Source: Chloroflexota bacterium
GTDB taxonomy: Bacteria > Chloroflexota > Anaerolineae > JAAEKA01
DNA length: 37,090 nucleotides
Assembly: GCA_029558955.1 (NCBI GenBank)
Contig: JAKQCW010000044.1
Location: 1-37,090 of the forward strand
Reading direction: 5' to 3'
Made by a program: the position numbers and the translations under genes. This document shows, piece by piece, positions 35,646-37,090 of the stretch (positions are counted from its first letter, which is position 1; each line of letters starts with the position of its first letter). Under the pieces are notes generated by a model. It had not been told where the DNA came from. It made no database searches and was given only the letters and a program-made list of their open reading frames with translations.

Positions 35646-36887
35646 ATGACAATTCCCACCGATCAACCCTGTTCCAGGCTGCGGCTCATGGACGTTCAGC
35701 CCATCGTTCAGCGCGGCCAGCCCTCGCTGCTGCTGCGCGATCCGTTGCAGCTCAGCGGCAACTACCTGGTGTTGCCCGAGGAGCTGGGCCCGGCGCTGGC
35801 GCTGCTGGCGCGGTGCGACGGGCTGACGCTGAACGAACTCCGCATGCAGGCCATGGCGAGCTTCGGCCTGGTCTATCCCGACGAGCTGCTGCAACAGATG
35901 GTCGAGGTGCTGGACGACAACTTCATGCTGGACAACGCCCGCGCGGCCGAGGCCCATGATCGGGCATTGGCCGCCTACCGGGCCGCGCCCTTCCGGCCGC
36001 CCAGCTTGGCCGGCCAGTCCTATCCGGCCAAGCCGGCCGACCTGCGTCGCCTGTTCGACGGCTATCTGAGCCGGGTCAACGGCGCCTCCCGCGCCGCGCC
36101 GGCCGCCGGGCGGGGCCTGTTCAGCCCGCACATCGACTATCAGCGCGGCGGGTCGGTCTACGCCGCGGTCTGGCAGCAGGCCGCCAGCATGGCCCAGGCC
36201 GCCGATCTGGTGATTCTGCTGGGCACCGACCACCACAGCCAGGGCGACCGGCTGACCCTGACCCGCCAGAGCTACGCCACCCCCTACGGCGTGCTGCCCA
36301 CCGACAGGGCGCTGGTGGACGCGCTGGCCGAGGCCATCGGTCCGCAGGCGGCCTTTGCCGGCGAGCTGCGCCACCGCGCCGAGCATTCGCTGGAGCTGGT
36401 GGCCACCTGGCTGCACCACATGCGCGGCGGCCGGCCGGTGGCCATGGTTCCGATCCTCACCGGCTCCTTTGCCGATTTCATCGACGGCCAGGGCGACCCG
36501 GCCGACGACGCCGTGCTGGCCGCGTTTCTGGCCACGCTGCGGCAGCAGGCCTGGACCGCTGGCCGCCAGGTGCTGGTGGTGGCCTCCGGCGATCTGGCCC
36601 ATGTGGGGCCGGTTTTCGGCGGGGCGGAGGTGGACGCCGCGGGCCGCGCCGCCCTGGGCCAGGCCGATGAGGAGCTGATGCAGCAGTTGGCCGCGGGCAG
36701 CGCCGCGGGCTTCTTCGCCGCCATTCGCCGCGTCGAGGACCGCAACAACGTCTGCGGCGCCTCCCCCTTCTACCTGGCGCTGCGCCTGCTGGGCGAGGTG
36801 GAGGGCCAGGTCGTCGCCTATGACCAGTGCCCCGCGGACCAGCGCAACACCTCGTTGGTGTCGGTCTGCGGCATGGTCTTCGGGTAG
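35646..36887 (+). CDS. amrB: AmmeMemoRadiSam system protein B (MEMO1-like) with extra N-terminal domain
   Basis: The 413-residue protein has an N-terminal domain of about 110 residues. It reads like a small helical PqqD/winged-helix-type segment (VLPEELGPALALLARCDGLTLNEL) and is not part of MEMO1 itself. Residues about 118-413 are the MEMO1/AmrB domain: SPHIDYQRGGSVYA (H162), GTDHH (193-197), TPYGVLPTD, RAEHSLEL, VASGDLAHVGP and NNVCGASPF. These include the expected metal-binding His and the conserved Cys. AmrB usually occurs with AMMECR1 (A) and a radical SAM protein; neither is in the window. No Shine-Dalgarno is visible before the ATG at 35646; the ATG at 35688 (M15) is an alternative. Confidence 0.85.
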   Translation: MTIPTDQPCSRLRLMDVQPIVQRGQPSLLLRDPLQLSGNYLVLPEELGPALALLARCDGLTLNELRMQAMASFGLVYPDELLQQMVEVLDDNFMLDNARAAEAHDRALAAYRAAPFRPPSLAGQSYPAKPADLRRLFDGYLSRVNGASRAAPAAGRGLFSPHIDYQRGGSVYAAVWQQAASMAQAADLVILLGTDHHSQGDRLTLTRQSYATPYGVLPTDRALVDALAEAIGPQAAFAGELRHRAEHSLELVATWLHHMRGGRPVAMVPILTGSFADFIDGQGDPADDAVLAAFLATLRQQAWTAGRQVLVVASGDLAHVGPVFGGAEVDAAGRAALGQADEELMQQLAAGSAAGFFAAIRRVEDRNNVCGASPFYLALRLLGEVEGQVVAYDQCPADQRNTSLVSVCGMVFG

Positions 36888-36937
36888 TCTGAACTTCCCT
36901 CGCTTTTTCTACCGCTGCCGCGGGGCAGTGGATCACC

Positions 36938-37090
36938 GTAACTGCTCAGCCGGCGGGCCAAACGTTGGTTGAGTAGCCTTCTGAGGCGTATCGAAACCAA
37001 CGTTTGGCCCGCCGGCGGGTGCGAACACGTTGATTTCGATACGGCGGCCTACTCAATCAACGTGTTCGCACCCGCCGGCTGAACAGTTAC
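36938..37090. repeat. Bipartite palindromic element, copy 2 (153 bp)
   Basis: It starts GTAACTGCTCAGCCGGCGGG and ends CCGGCTGAACAGTTAC at the window edge. It is the reverse complement of the 8607-8798 element without the 39-bp insert. Two hairpins are present: GGCCAAACGTTGGTT (first) and GGTGCGAACACGTTGAT (second). The element lies 50 bp after the preceding stop codon. Confidence 0.88.

Noticed and set aside
33906-36602. An 898-codon open frame on the minus strand opposite the GDPD-like, thyX and amrB-like genes, and similar long frames such as 13635-15764 on the plus strand
   Set aside because: High GC leaves few stops in the antisense frames. The products are Gly/Ala/His/Gln-rich with no recognisable domains, whereas the opposite strand encodes recognised families.
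36912-36931. Terminator after the amrB-like gene
   Set aside because: An 8-bp stem exists but the T-run lies before it on the plus strand and an A-run follows on the minus strand, so it does not fit an intrinsic terminator in either direction.

Overview
ORGANISM. The window is GC-rich bacterial DNA. Gene content suggests a member of the Chloroflexota (Anaerolineae/Caldilineae-like): a clade II-type (Sec/lipoprotein) nitrous oxide reductase cluster, a 14-subunit-type complex I operon with fused NuoE-NuoF, ThyX instead of ThyA, an F420-type luciferase-like oxidoreductase and a CotH/lamin-tail surface protein. This placement is inference from gene content and style; no rRNA or other phylogenetic marker lies in the window. 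LAYOUT. (1) 1-2.2 kb: repeats, a 12-TM heme-copper-oxidase-like membrane protein (+), a bidirectional terminator and a lipoprotein cytochrome c (-) with its own promoter. (2) 2.2-11.3 kb, minus strand: the nos cluster, read as ferredoxin, nosZ, nosB-like, nosD, nosF, nosY, cupin, and a NosL fused to two FixH/YtkA-like domains. It is preceded by a promoter with two CRP/FNR-type sites centred at -41.5 and -61.5. (3) 11.4-17.3 kb: a secreted protein, an LLM/F420 oxidoreductase, a large CotH-kinase surface protein, and a 14-copy 26-bp tandem array. (4) 17.3-19.3 kb: a DEAD-box RNA helicase with a structured leader. (5) 19.3-33.9 kb, minus strand: a truncated B12-radical SAM gene, nuoEF (fused), a DUF4258/DUF2283/broken-DUF2442 toxin-antitoxin-like block, then nuoG, H, I, J, K, L, M, N; nuoA-D are absent here. 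(6) 34.0-36.9 kb, plus strand: a GDPD-fold pseudoenzyme, thyX and an AmmeMemoRadiSam protein B homologue. HOW THE GENES WORK TOGETHER. Complex I feeds electrons into the respiratory chain. NosZ is a terminal reductase turning N2O into N2; NosD/F/Y, NosL and probably the NosB-like protein build its copper centres or deliver electrons, and the cytochrome c and ferredoxin are likely redox partners. REPEATS. The most unusual content is non-coding. Nearly every long intercistronic gap in the nos and nuo operons carries arrays of a 7-bp unit (TTACGCA and variants, grading into TTCACCG) arranged as convergent inverted pairs capped by CCGGA/TCCGG. Several of these units supply the stop codons of neighbouring genes. 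Two further families are present: a 153-bp bipartite palindrome (two full copies in opposite orientation, one carrying a nested 39-bp hairpin, plus a remnant), and a ~122-bp hairpin element whose right arm appears to have been amplified into the 14-copy tandem array.
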